Source: JAIVJM01 sp963816985
GTDB lineage: Bacteria > Acidobacteriota > Blastocatellia > Pyrinomonadales > Pyrinomonadaceae
Assembly: GCA_963816985.1 (NCBI GenBank)
Contig: CAWFMF010000004.1
Location: forward strand, 1,550,001 to 1,614,000
Direction of reading: 5' to 3'
Length of the DNA stretch: 64,000 bases
Positions 19,675 through 28,266 of the stretch are shown one piece after another. Every line of letters begins with the position of its first letter. The first letter of the stretch is position 1. The notes under the pieces were generated by a model. That model was not told where the DNA came from. It searched no databases and worked only from the letters and a program-made list of their open reading frames with translations. The position numbers and the translations under genes were made by a program.

Positions 19675-20493
19675 ATGCGGAAGATATTAGTCGCCTTAGT
19701 GCTCGGTCTCTTGAGCGCGACGGTCGTCTGCGCGCAGCAGAGGCAGACGGACAGAGACTTTCAAGGGTTAAAGGGGCCGGTCAAATCCGTATCGGTCGAA
19801 AAGGCGATGCTTAAGGAGCAGGCGGGCCGGCAGGTGGAGGAGCCGCAGCGGCTCATGGACGAGGGCGCGACGTATGACGCCGAGGGCAACCTTGTCAATG
19901 ATGAGTCGTATGACGAAGACGGCACGCTGTTCGTCAAAAAGGTGTACAGCCAGTCCGGGGCAGTTCGGGTCGTTGATACATACGCCCGCTATCCGACCAT
20001 CCACCTTCCCCCAAACCCCTCGACCGGAGCCCCCGCCCTCACTATAGGGCCGCCCCGCCAGCCGAAGGGGTCGCGCTCCGCGCCGAACCTCTCGGAGATG
20101 GAGCACAAGGTGGATAAATACAAGTACAAGTATGACGACAAGGGCAACATCAGCGAGTTGACTATGGAGCGCGGCGGCGTCGTGAGGAGAAGGGTCGTCT
20201 ACAGCCTGAAAGCGGGCGGCAAAGAGGTGCTGTCGTATGTGGACGGCAAGAAGCTCGACTACCGGCGGGTCGAGACGCTCGACGCGCGCGGGAACGTCGT
20301 CGAGTCCACGGCGACCGACGTGAGGGATGACGATGACGGGGGTGACTACATCGAGAAATACTCCTACACCGCTTACGAGTTCGACGCGCGGGGCAACTGG
20401 GTCAAGCGCGTCAAGTCGGCGTGGGAGAGCGAAGAAGGCAAGCCGCGCTACGTGCCGCTTCAAGTGGAATACCGGACGATAGTCTACTTCTGA
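19675..20493 (+). CDS. Secreted protein with RHS/YD-like text repeats
   Basis: 272 residues from ATG 19675, 8 bases after AAGGAG; the frame is open far upstream because it overlaps the MoxR gene in another phase. The signal peptide (MRKILVALVLGLLSATVVCA) is followed by short motifs such as YDAEGNLVNDESYDEDGTLF, then KYKYDDKGNISEL and YEFDARGNWVKRV. These recall the Y-D-x-x-G-N repeats of RHS-type and similar beta-rich surface proteins, though far fewer. It interrupts the MoxR-DUF58 cluster. Function unknown; a surface or periplasmic location is likely. Confidence 0.8.
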   Translation: MRKILVALVLGLLSATVVCAQQRQTDRDFQGLKGPVKSVSVEKAMLKEQAGRQVEEPQRLMDEGATYDAEGNLVNDESYDEDGTLFVKKVYSQSGAVRVVDTYARYPTIHLPPNPSTGAPALTIGPPRQPKGSRSAPNLSEMEHKVDKYKYKYDDKGNISELTMERGGVVRRRVVYSLKAGGKEVLSYVDGKKLDYRRVETLDARGNVVESTATDVRDDDDGGDYIEKYSYTAYEFDARGNWVKRVKSAWESEEGKPRYVPLQVEYRTIVYF

Positions 20494-20553
20494 ATCCACG
20501 GACATCCTGAGCGCGCCGGAAGTCGCGCGAGAGCCCGAACGGACGAAAGACTT

Positions 20554-21003
20554 ATGCCGAACTTCGACCCGGCGGACCCGGACTTCGAGGCGCGCGTGCG
20601 CGAGAGCTTCGAGCGGCAGAGGGTGATGGAGACCATCGGGGCGAGACTGAAAAGCGTCTCGCCGGGCGAGGTGGAGATAGAGCTGCCGTTCCGTCGAGAC
20701 CTGACGCAGCAGCACGGCTATCTTCACGCCGGGATAGTGACGACGGTCGTGGACTCGGCCTGCGGCTACGCGGCCATGAGCCTCACGCCGCCCGGCGGCG
20801 AAGTGCTCTCCGTCGAATTCAAGATCAACCTCCTCTCGCCGGCGACGGGCGAAGCGATCATCGCGCGGGCGAGCGTCAAGCGGGCCGGTCGGAACATCAC
20901 GGTCTGCGTCGGCGACGTCTTCGCCGTGGACGCGGGGCGGGAGAAACTGGTGGCGACGATGCTCGCCACCATGATGAACGTCCGGGGGCGCGACGGAAGT
21001 TAA
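20554..21003 (+). CDS. PaaI/YbgC-type hotdog-fold thioesterase
   Basis: 149 residues from ATG 20554. The hotdog core shows QQHGYLHAGIVTTVVDSACG, which places the catalytic region and the glycine that activates the thioester carbonyl, then VEFKINLLSPATGEAIIARA and SVKRAGRNITVCVGDVFAVD. Such enzymes hydrolyse acyl-CoA thioesters. Substrate cannot be read from the sequence. It lies 43 bases before the DUF58 gene and 61 bases after the secreted protein, so it is likely co-transcribed with the cluster by position rather than by function. Confidence 0.9.
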   Translation: MPNFDPADPDFEARVRESFERQRVMETIGARLKSVSPGEVEIELPFRRDLTQQHGYLHAGIVTTVVDSACGYAAMSLTPPGGEVLSVEFKINLLSPATGEAIIARASVKRAGRNITVCVGDVFAVDAGREKLVATMLATMMNVRGRDGS

Positions 21004-21045
21004 GGGCAGACACGCGGGCCGCTCCGCCGGTGTTTAAAGACCACG

Positions 21046-22365
21046 ATGCGTTTCGTCTTCACCAGACGTTTCTACGCGCTTCTGGCGCTCGGCTTCGTGC
21101 CGCTCTCCCTTTCGTGGGGGCGGCCCGGTTTGCGCTGGCTGACGCTCCTCTTCGACGCGGCGCTGCTCGCCGTGGCCTTCGTTGACAGCCGCATCAGCCG
21201 TCTGCCCGAAGGGGTCGAAATCGTGCGCGAGCTGGGCGGTCGCTTCCACATCGGGGCGGAGACGGAGGTGCGCGTCCAAGTCTTCAACCACACGGCGCGC
21301 GAGCTCGACTTGAGAATCAAGGACGAGTACCCGCCCGCGCTCCTGCTCGCGACGGGCCGGGAGGCGCGCGCGCGCGTCCGCCCCGGCGAGTCCATCTCTT
21401 TAGCCTACGCCTTGAAGCCGCCGAGGCGCGGGCGCTTCGAGTTCGGGCGCGTGGCCGTGCGTTTCGTCTCGCGTCTGGGGCTCGTGTGGCGCGAGGAGTA
21501 CGCGGGCGAGGTGCAGGCCGTCAAGGTCTACCCGAACGTCCGGCGCGCGCGTGAGGCCGAGTTGAAGGCTCTGGGCGCGCGCTCGCTCGTCGCCGCGCAG
21601 AGGCGGGCCGCGTGGCGCGGCGAGGGGCGCGACTTCGAATCGCTGCGCGAGTACGTGCCGGGCGACGAGCTGCGCCACGTTTCGTGGAGCGCGACGGCGC
21701 GAAGGGGCAAGCTGACGACGCGGCAGTATCAGATAGAGCGCGACCAGACCATACTCATCGCGCTCGACGCCGGTCGCCTGATGACGGCGCGCATCGAGGA
21801 CGAGACGAAGTTCGACTCGGCCATCCACGCGGCGCTCGCCTTGATGAGCGCGGCGGCGCGCGGCGGCGACAACGCGGGCCTCGTCGTCTTCGGTCGCCGC
21901 GTCAAGGCCTTCGTCCCCCCGTCGCGCGGGCGCGAGCAACTGGACGCCGTGCTCGAAGCCCTCCACGCCATCGAGCCCGAACTGATTGAGCCTTCCTACA
22001 CGCGCGCCTTCGAGTTCATCGCGGCCAACGTCAAGCGCCGCGCGCTCGTCGTCGTCCTCACAGACCTCGTGGACGAAGAGGGCTCACGCGAGCTTCTCCA
22101 GTCGCTACGGCTCCTGCGGCCCCGCCACCTCCCGCTCGTCGCCACCATCGGCGACCGAGACCTTCGCGCCTCGGTGCGCGACTCGCCCACGGACATCCAC
22201 GGCCTCTTCACCCAATCCGTCGCCGAAGAGATCATGCTCCAACGCGAAGCCGCCCTTCGCCACGTCGAAGCGCAGGGCGGCCTCGCCCTCGACGTGACCG
22301 CCGCCGCCCTCGTCCCTTCACTTCTGGAAACTTATATCCGAGTTAAAGAGAGAGGACTGCTCTGA
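21046..22365 (+). CDS. DUF58 domain protein, vWA-like
   Basis: 439 residues from ATG 21046. Two N-terminal hydrophobic segments (FYALLALGFVPLSLSW and LLFDAALLAVAFVDS) precede an Ig-like region (EVRVQVFNHTARELDLRIKD). The DUF58 signature is RGEGRDFESLREYVPGDELR followed by HVSWSATAR. A vWA-like fold follows with IALDAGRLM and VVVLTDLVDEEG. The MIDAS sequence is only partly conserved. DUF58 proteins are the usual partners of MoxR ATPases, and the gene closes the plus-strand cluster 22 bases from the convergent SpoIIM-type gene. Confidence 0.93.
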   Translation: MRFVFTRRFYALLALGFVPLSLSWGRPGLRWLTLLFDAALLAVAFVDSRISRLPEGVEIVRELGGRFHIGAETEVRVQVFNHTARELDLRIKDEYPPALLLATGREARARVRPGESISLAYALKPPRRGRFEFGRVAVRFVSRLGLVWREEYAGEVQAVKVYPNVRRAREAELKALGARSLVAAQRRAAWRGEGRDFESLREYVPGDELRHVSWSATARRGKLTTRQYQIERDQTILIALDAGRLMTARIEDETKFDSAIHAALALMSAAARGGDNAGLVVFGRRVKAFVPPSRGREQLDAVLEALHAIEPELIEPSYTRAFEFIAANVKRRALVVVLTDLVDEEGSRELLQSLRLLRPRHLPLVATIGDRDLRASVRDSPTDIHGLFTQSVAEEIMLQREAALRHVEAQGGLALDVTAAALVPSLLETYIRVKERGLL

Positions 22366-22387
22366 GGTCGAAAAGAGTCTTGAGCCT

Positions 22388-23365
22388 TTACGGGTTTGAC
22401 TTCGGCTCTTCGCCGCGACCGGCCAGCAGGAGATACGAGTAGAGCGCGAGGCCGGTGACGGCGGCGACGGTGAACTTCATGGCGGGGGGGATGGCGGCGG
22501 GCGAGATGAAGCCTTCGATGAGCCCGGCGACGGCGAGGAGCGGGACGCAGCCGACGATGAGCTGGATGGCTTCGCGCCCGCGCAGCCGGAGGTTGTCGAA
22601 GCGCGAGAGGTCGCCGGGGAACAAGAGCGCCGTGCCGAAGAGGAGCCCCGCGCCGCCCGCGATGAAGATACAAGTTAATTCGATGACGCCGTGCCCGGCC
22701 ATGAACGTGACCAGCTCGTGTCCGTACCCGGCGCGGTAGGTGAGCGCGAGCACCGAGCCGATGCTCAGGCCGTTCAAGACCATCACGTAGAGCGTGCCGA
22801 GGCCGAACGCCGCGCCCCCGGCGAAGGCAAAGAACGTGACCTGTATGTTGTTCGTGGCTATCCCTGTGGCCTCTATCTGATTGGCCTTGTTGATGCGCTC
22901 CCACCAGCGCCGCTTGGCCTCCGTATTTTGATGCCTCCACAGCGGCGGAATCCCCGCCAGCTCCGAGAACTCGGTGTCGCGCCAGGTGCCCGCGAACGAG
23001 AGCGAGCAGAAGAGCATGAAGACCGCGAACGCGAGCGCCGTGTAGCGCCACGTGCGGCGGAAGACGGTGGGGAAGTCGCGCGCGAAAAACTTTCGGATGC
23101 GGTGGCGGCCCTCGGACGCGTCGGCGCGGTAGATGCGACCGTGCGCGCGGATGACGAGGCTGTTGAGGTAGTTCACCAGCCGCGGGTCTCGACTCTCGGC
23201 TCGCGCAATCGCCAAGTCCGAAGACGTGCGCCGGTAGATGCGCCCCAACTCGCGCACCTCCTCGCGGTGCAGCCTACGCAGCGCCGAGCGGTCGAGCATC
23301 CGCAGCAAATCTTCTAAGCGCTGCCACGCGCTCTTGCGCTCCTTGATGAAACGGTCTGAAGACAT
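22388..23365 (-). CDS. Stage II sporulation protein M (SpoIIM)-type membrane protein
   Basis: 325 residues from ATG 23365 (MSSDRFIKERKSAWQRLEDL). The open frame runs 17 codons upstream, but those codons are translated heptamer repeat and are excluded. A soluble helical N-terminus precedes several transmembrane segments, including ALAFAVFMLFCSLSFAGTW, the SpoIIM core VTFFAFAGGAAFGLGTLYVM, and HGVIELTCIFIAGGAGLLFG. This family usually accompanies RDD, DUF4129 and MoxR/DUF58 genes; in this genome it is inverted and convergent with DUF58. It acts in the membrane; the family's role outside spore formers is unknown. Confidence 0.92.
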   Translation of the reverse strand: MSSDRFIKERKSAWQRLEDLLRMLDRSALRRLHREEVRELGRIYRRTSSDLAIARAESRDPRLVNYLNSLVIRAHGRIYRADASEGRHRIRKFFARDFPTVFRRTWRYTALAFAVFMLFCSLSFAGTWRDTEFSELAGIPPLWRHQNTEAKRRWWERINKANQIEATGIATNNIQVTFFAFAGGAAFGLGTLYVMVLNGLSIGSVLALTYRAGYGHELVTFMAGHGVIELTCIFIAGGAGLLFGTALLFPGDLSRFDNLRLRGREAIQLIVGCVPLLAVAGLIEGFISPAAIPPAMKFTVAAVTGLALYSYLLLAGRGEEPKSNP

Positions 23366-23374
23366 AAGGGACAA

Positions 23375-23467
23375 ATGCCGGATGTCAGATGCTAGATGCT
23401 GGATGTCAGTAACCACTCGCGGCTTGAGGGGCTTATTCTAACATCTAACATCTGACATCCGGCATCT
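23375..23467. repeat. Heptamer inverted array (ATGTCAG/CTGACAT units)
   Basis: The left array is ATGCCGG, ATGTCAG, ATGCTAG, ATGCTGG, ATGTCAG at 23375-23409. The right array, inverted, is CTAACAT, CTAACAT, CTGACAT, CCGGCAT at 23438-23465. The outer 17 bp of each arm are perfect complements (ATGCCGGATGTCAGATG). The spacer is 28 bp. It sits upstream of the SpoIIM-type gene, in a divergent region. Confidence 0.88.
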
Positions 23468-23757
23468 CTTCCCGGTCGCGCGAAAAAATTACTACCTACT
23501 TAGGTGGTGAGCCCTCACACGTTCTTTCCGTAGACTGTGCGCCAGCGTCTGGGGCGACCTCGGAATCGCGCCCGGCGTTCGAGCCGGATTCAGACGCGAC
23601 CACAGAAAACGCCGCCGCCTTCTCGCCTCGCTTTGGGGCGGGGACGCCGCGCGGCGCGCTTTCCGTGCGACACGCCCATTCAGAGAAATCCGAATTTCCA
23701 CCGCCCGGCGCGGACGCACGTGTGCGCGCGCCGTCACCCCGAAACGAGGATTCTTCC
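23468..23757. other. Intergenic region, nothing recognised
   Basis: About 290 bp between the heptamer array and the haem-peroxidase gene. It is GC-rich, with overlapping short ORFs on both strands but no protein-like sequence. A promoter for the plus-strand gene should be here but is not evident. Confidence 0.4.
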
Positions 23758-25161
23758 ATGAATGTCCAAAGATGCAAGTTGATAGTCACAGCCTTCGCGC
23801 TCGTCTTCAGCGGGGCGATGTTTCTCGCGCCGAGGATTTCCAACGCGGGCGACACCAGCGCCCTCGACGAGCAGTTGGCCGCCGTGCTCAATCAGCAAGG
23901 GTTCACGGGCCGCGTCGGGCAGTCGCTCGAACAACGCTTGGGCCGCAAGGTAGACCGCCAGCTCGCCGAACTCGGAGCCGACGCGTTCCACGATAGCCTG
24001 CTCGGCTTGGCGAACGACAACTCGTGCGCGGGCTGCCACGCCGCGCCCGTGGGCTTCGGCGACACGCAGTCCATCGCCATCGGCGTTGACAACAACAACA
24101 TCGTCGGCCCCGACCGCGCGGGGCCGCGCAACCAGCGGCGCGCGCCGATGGTCTTGAACAACGCCTTCTTCCCGGCGCTGATGTGGAACTCGCGCTTCAG
24201 CGCGCTCTCCGGCGACCCCTTCGACAACAGCGGCGGCTTCCAGTTCCCCTCGCCCGAAGGCTTCACGCTCTCCGGCCTCCCGCACCTCTTGACGGCGCAG
24301 GCGTTCATCCCCGTCACGGAGAAGCCGGAGATGGCGGGCTTCCACCCCAGCTTACCCGGCACGAACGACGGCATCCGCGAAGAGGTCGTCGCGCGTCTCA
24401 ACGCGAGCCCCGAATACCGGAAGCTCTTCGGCAAGATTTTTAAGGAGGTGAAGGAAGGCTCGCCCATCACCTACGAGATGCTGGCGCGCGCCATCGCCGA
24501 GTTCGAGTTCACACTGACGTTCGCCGACGCGCCCGTTGACAAGTTCGCGCGCGGGCAGCGGGGCGCGATGACGGAGGACGAAAAGCGCGGCGCGCTCCTC
24601 TTCTTCGGGACGGCGAACTGCGTCTCGTGCCACGCCGTCGCGGGACAGTCCAACGAGATGTTCAGCGACTTCCAGATGCACGTCGCGGGCGTCCCGCAGA
24701 TCGCTCCCGCCGTCGGCAACGTCACCTTCGACGGCCCCGGCGCGAACGAGGACTTCGGACTCGAACAGGTCACGGGCAATCCCGCAGACCGTTACGCCTT
24801 CCGCACTTCGCCGCTCCGAAACCTCGCGCTGCAACCCGCTTTCTTCCACAACGGCGCGTTCACCGACCTCGAAGACGCGCTGCGTTATCACCTCGACGCT
24901 GCGGCTCCGCCGCGACCTACGACCCGGCGCAGGCGGGCTTGGACGCCGACCTGCAAGGGCCGCAGGGGCCGATAGCTCCCGTGCTCGCGCGCCTCGACCC
25001 GCTGCTAGCGACGCCGGTCACGCTTATCGAACGACGAGTTCCGTCAGCTCGTCGCTTTCCTCCGCACGGGCTTGCAAGACCCGAAGGCCAACGCCCACGA
25101 ACTGCGCAAGCTCATCCCGAAGAAGTTGCCGAGCGGCAGGCCGCTGGCTAACTTTCAGTAG
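23758..25161 (+). CDS. Di-haem cytochrome c peroxidase/MauG-like protein (two compensating frame breaks)
   Basis: From ATG 23758. The signal peptide (MNVQRCKLIVTAFALVFSGA) is followed by two CxxCH haem c sites, NSCAGCH and NCVSCH, and by AFFHNGAFTDLEDALRYH near the C-terminus, all as in the cytochrome c peroxidase family. The frame changes near 24907 (one base apparently missing), reads in another phase (ATYDPAQAGLDADLQGPQGP), then returns to the first phase near 25026 (one base extra) for NDEFRQLVAFLRTGLQDPKA and the stop at 25159-25161. About 40 codons are out of phase. Sequencing error is likelier than decay because the whole C-terminus is otherwise intact. Confidence 0.85.
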
Positions 25162-25200
25162 GAGCAAGTTCGGCGAGTGAAGAGGCGTCGGACGTTCTCC

Positions 25201-25432
25201 GTCCCCGAAGGGGACGAAGACAATAGCCGGGGGCAAGTGCGGAGCACGCCGCCCCCGGAAACGACGAATAAAAGAGTCCGACCCTGAAGGGGTCGCACCT
25301 CAACGTTGAGGTGCGACCCCTTCAGGGTCGGATTTATTTTGCGTGCGTGACCGGGGGCGGCGCTTCGTCGCTCGCCTTGCGGCTCGCGCCTTCGCTTGCC
25401 CCCGGCTATTATCTTGAGCCCTTTCAGGGCTC
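25201..25432. repeat. Nested palindromic element, copy A (perfect 56-bp centre)
   Basis: A hierarchy of inverted repeats. The end hairpins are GTCCCC-gaa-GGGGAC (25201-25215) and GAGCCC-tttca-GGGCTC (25416-25432). Inside are AATAGCCGGGGGCAAG (25222-25237) and its complement at 25395-25410, then GCCGCCCCCGG (25248-25258) and its complement at 25351-25361. The centre at 25277-25332 is a perfect 56-bp palindrome around AACGTT. Copies occur at 28022-28237 and 35592-35803. It lies between convergent genes. Confidence 0.92.
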
Positions 25433-25442
25433 CGGCATCCGC

Positions 25443-26693
25443 TTACTGCTTCTCGTTCGTCGTGCCTTTGCTGAGCAGCCCGGTGACGCGTTCGAGGTTC
25501 GTCTGGTAAACCTGAAGGTTGGGGTCGTTGTTCTCTTTGCCGAGGGCGACGGCCCGCTCGTAGCCGGGGCGCGCGAGGTCGAGCTTGCCGCTGCGTTCGT
25601 AAGCTTCGGCGAGGCTGTCGTGGACGTTCGCCGACTGCGGGTAACGCTCGACGTTCGACTTGAGAGCGGCGATGGCCTCGTCCATCCGGCCCGCGCCCAG
25701 CAGTTGATAGCCGATCTGATTGACGAGCGGTTCGGGCGGGTTCAGGGTGTAGCCCATGCGCTCGGAGAGCTTGCGGAAGTGCTCCTCGACGGCCTTGAAG
25801 TCGCCGTTAATCGCGCCGGTGTTCGGGTCGCGCGGGTACTGCCAGCCGTCGAACGCCTTGCGCAGGCCCGCGTAGTGGCTGCGCAAGACGACCGAGCCGT
25901 GATCCTCGTCCGCCATCTCGACGGCCTCCCACGCGAACCCGCTTGTCTGCTGCTTCTGAAGCACTTCACGCAAGAGCTTGAAGCCGTCGCCGCCGTCGCC
26001 CACCTCGTTGCCGAGCGAGAGGAAGAGCGTCCGGTTGTAGTCCTTGCGGCTCTTGAAGAACTCCTTCGCGCGTTCAATGAGGACGAAGTTGTCCCATGCG
26101 AGCCCGGGGCTCACGGCGATGTAGGCGTTGAAGAGTTCGGGCCGCGAGAGCATCGCGTGGACGGTGAAGAGGCCGCCGAGCGAGTGGCCCGCGAGCAGGC
26201 GGTACGGCTGCGTGCGGTACTGCTTGTCCACGTGCGGTATCAACTCCGTCTCGATGAACTTGAGGAACTTGTCGCCGCCGCCGCTCGTCGGGAAGCGGAC
26301 GTTGGGGCTGCCCGACAGAAACTCGACGTGCGTCGGCGTGAGGTCGCGCAGGCGGTCGGTGTTCGGGATGCCGACGACGATCATCTCCGGCATCCGGTTG
26401 TTGCGCGCGAGGAACGAGACCGTGCCGCTCGTGTGCAGCAGGTGCGCGTCGCCGTCGGTCATGTAGAGGACGGGGTAGCGTTGCGCGTTGCGGTCGTAAC
26501 CGGGCGGCGTGCGGACGAGAACGACGCGCTCCTCGCCGAGCACGTCGGACTTCAAGGTGATGCGCGCCGGGGCGTCGTAGACGGGCGGCGCTGGCGCTTG
26601 TCCAAAGGCGGCGGGCGCGAGCAGCAGTAAGACGAAGAGCACGGAAGCTGCGGCGAGTTTATTCGAGAAGGCGGCGACGCGACTGAGTTTCAT
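25443..26693 (-). CDS. Secreted putative esterase (esterase D/enterochelin-esterase family) with TPR tail
   Basis: 416 residues from ATG 26693, which lies behind GGAGGAAGCC; an in-frame ATG 12 bases upstream is less well placed. The signal peptide ends near AAFGQ. The alpha/beta-hydrolase shows YPVLYMTDGDAH, the nucleophile elbow GHSLGG and a DEDHGSV segment that supplies the likely catalytic His. After about residue 310 there is a TPR-like tail (GYQLLGAGRMDEAIAALKSN, then VHDSLAEAYERSGKLDLARP). The family hydrolyses esters such as siderophore or acyl esters; the substrate is not readable here. It is probably periplasmic. Confidence 0.9.
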   Translation of the reverse strand: MKLSRVAAFSNKLAAASVLFVLLLLAPAAFGQAPAPPVYDAPARITLKSDVLGEERVVLVRTPPGYDRNAQRYPVLYMTDGDAHLLHTSGTVSFLARNNRMPEMIVVGIPNTDRLRDLTPTHVEFLSGSPNVRFPTSGGGDKFLKFIETELIPHVDKQYRTQPYRLLAGHSLGGLFTVHAMLSRPELFNAYIAVSPGLAWDNFVLIERAKEFFKSRKDYNRTLFLSLGNEVGDGGDGFKLLREVLQKQQTSGFAWEAVEMADEDHGSVVLRSHYAGLRKAFDGWQYPRDPNTGAINGDFKAVEEHFRKLSERMGYTLNPPEPLVNQIGYQLLGAGRMDEAIAALKSNVERYPQSANVHDSLAEAYERSGKLDLARPGYERAVALGKENNDPNLQVYQTNLERVTGLLSKGTTNEKQ

Positions 26694-27075
26694 GGCTTCC
26701 TCCAAGTGGCAAAGGAAAGGAGATGGCCTGAGCCCGGCCCGACGTGCTTGAGGATAGAAACGTGTCTTGGGCCGAGGCCGCGCGAGGTCGTTGACGCCGG
26801 GATTCTACACGCCAAACTTCTCCCGTGAAGGCCGCCGCCTGATTAATTTACAAGAATTTACAAGGCGACATTTTGCCTCACGCGAAATCCCAAAAGATGG
26901 ACGCTCGACGTGTCAAATCCATCGCCGCAGATGGACGGGACAGATGCAGATGAAGACAGGCATTTCTGATTCGATGAATCCGATTTATCATGCGGCTGAT
27001 CAAGGTTTGGCTGCTATTTCATCCTTCTTCAACGCTTCGCCTTTTCCCCTCTCCCGCTTTTACCCTTATCATGTG
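26694..27075. other. Divergent intergenic region
   Basis: About 380 bp between the esterase (minus) and the formimidoyltransferase gene (plus). It holds a 10-bp direct repeat (AATTTACAAG twice, near 26843-26862) and a short AGGC/GCCT hairpin. The frame of the next gene is open through this stretch but contains no protein-like sequence. No promoter is assigned. Confidence 0.4.
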
Positions 27076-28011
27076 ATGGTGGAACGCATCGTCGAGTGTG
27101 TGCCGAACTTCAGCGAGGGCCGGGAGGCCGGGGTGGTCGCGCGTCTGGTCGAGGCGGTCGAGACCGTCGAGGGCGCGCTCGTGCTGGGGACGCACGTTGA
27201 CCCCGACCACAACCGCTCTGTGCTGACGTTCGTCGCGCCGCCCGAACAAGTGGTCGAAGCGGCGGTGCGCGTCGTCGCGCGCGCGGCGGAGTTGATTGAC
27301 CTCAGACGCCACGCGGGCGAGCACCCGCGCATGGGCGCGTGCGACGTTCTGCCCTTCGTCCCGGTGCGAGGCGTGACGATAGAAGAGTGCGTCGCGCTCG
27401 CGCACGAGGCGGGACAAAGAATCGCGACGGAACTCGGCATCCCCGTCTTCTTTTATGAGAGCGCGGCTCTCAAGCCTGAGCGCCGGAACCTCGCCGACGT
27501 GCGGCGCGGCGGGTTCGAGTTGCTGCGCGAGCAGATCGGCACGTTGCCGGAGCGCGCGCCCGACGTTGGAGAGGCGCGCGTCCATGAGAGCGCGGGCGCG
27601 TGCATCGTCGGCGTGCGGCCACTGCTCATCGCCTACAACGTCAACCTCAAGACGAACGACTTGACCGTCGCAAGGCGCATCGCGCGGGCGGTGCGCGGGC
27701 GGGACGGCGGGCTGCTGCACTTGAAGGCGCTCGGCTTCGAGCTGGTGAGTCGCGGCGTCGTGCAGGTCTCGATGAATTTGACGAGCTACGAGGAGACGAA
27801 CCTCCATCAAGCCTTCGAGGCCGTCAGGCGCGAGGCCGAGGCGTCGGGCGTCGAAATCCTTGGGAGCGAAATCGTCGGCCTCGTCCCGCAGGCCGCGCTC
27901 GACCGCACCGCCGAACATTTCCTCCGGCTCGAAAACTACTCGCCCGACATCGTGCTGGAGAACCGCATCGCCGCCGCGCTCGAAAGAAAGAGGGACGATC
28001 AAGGCCCGTGA
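27076..28011 (+). CDS. ftcD: Glutamate formimidoyltransferase
   Basis: 311 residues from ATG 27076 (MVERIVECVPNFSEG), the canonical family start; the open frame extends 309 bases upstream without homology. The enzyme transfers the formimino group from N-formimino-L-glutamate to tetrahydrofolate in histidine degradation. Landmarks include the catalytic His in RRHAGEHPRMGACDVLPFVP, then FYESAALKPERRNL and ADVRRGGFELL, and the N-formimidoyl-folate site GVRPLLIAYNVNL. The cyclodeaminase half of the bifunctional enzyme is absent, which is common in bacteria. No other hut genes are adjacent. Confidence 0.95.
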   Translation: MVERIVECVPNFSEGREAGVVARLVEAVETVEGALVLGTHVDPDHNRSVLTFVAPPEQVVEAAVRVVARAAELIDLRRHAGEHPRMGACDVLPFVPVRGVTIEECVALAHEAGQRIATELGIPVFFYESAALKPERRNLADVRRGGFELLREQIGTLPERAPDVGEARVHESAGACIVGVRPLLIAYNVNLKTNDLTVARRIARAVRGRDGGLLHLKALGFELVSRGVVQVSMNLTSYEETNLHQAFEAVRREAEASGVEILGSEIVGLVPQAALDRTAEHFLRLENYSPDIVLENRIAAALERKRDDQGP

Positions 28012-28021
28012 GTGCCGGGCA

Positions 28022-28237
28022 GTCCCCGAAGGGGACGCAGATAATAGCCGGGGGCAAGTGCGGAGCGCGTCGCCCCCGGAACAGGTGAGGAAATATATTC
28101 GACCCTGAAAGGGTCGCGGAGGCGGAGTTGAGGTGCGACCCTTTCAGGGTCGGATTACTTTAGCTACTTCTGACCGGGGGCGGCGCTCACTTGCGTTCGC
28201 TCTGCCCCCGGCTATTGTCTTCATCCCCTTCGGGGAT
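28022..28237. repeat. Nested palindromic element, copy B
   Basis: It has the same architecture as copies A and C: GTCCCC-gaa-GGGGAC at 28022-28036 and ATCCCC-ttc-GGGGAT at 28223-28237, with AATAGCCGGGGGCAAG-like and GGGGGCGGCG-like arms inside. The centre has drifted: GACCCTGAAAGGGTCGC and GCGACCCTTTCAGGGTC remain complementary, but the AACGTT axis is replaced by GGCGGAGTT. It starts 10 bases past the ftcD stop. Confidence 0.85.
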
Positions 28238-28266
28238 GATTGGCGAGGTCTGCTGCTTTTATTAAC

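Noticed and set aside
25311..26630. A 439-codon plus-strand frame running from palindromic element A into the esterase gene
   Set aside because: It starts inside the palindrome and then reads the antisense of the esterase. Similar 'PLQGR'- and 'PLATARGT'-type peptides arise from translating the repeats in several copies and are not genes.
26767..27075. N-terminal extension of the formimidoyltransferase
   Set aside because: The 103 extra codons have no similarity to the family, which starts at MVERIVECVPNFSEG.
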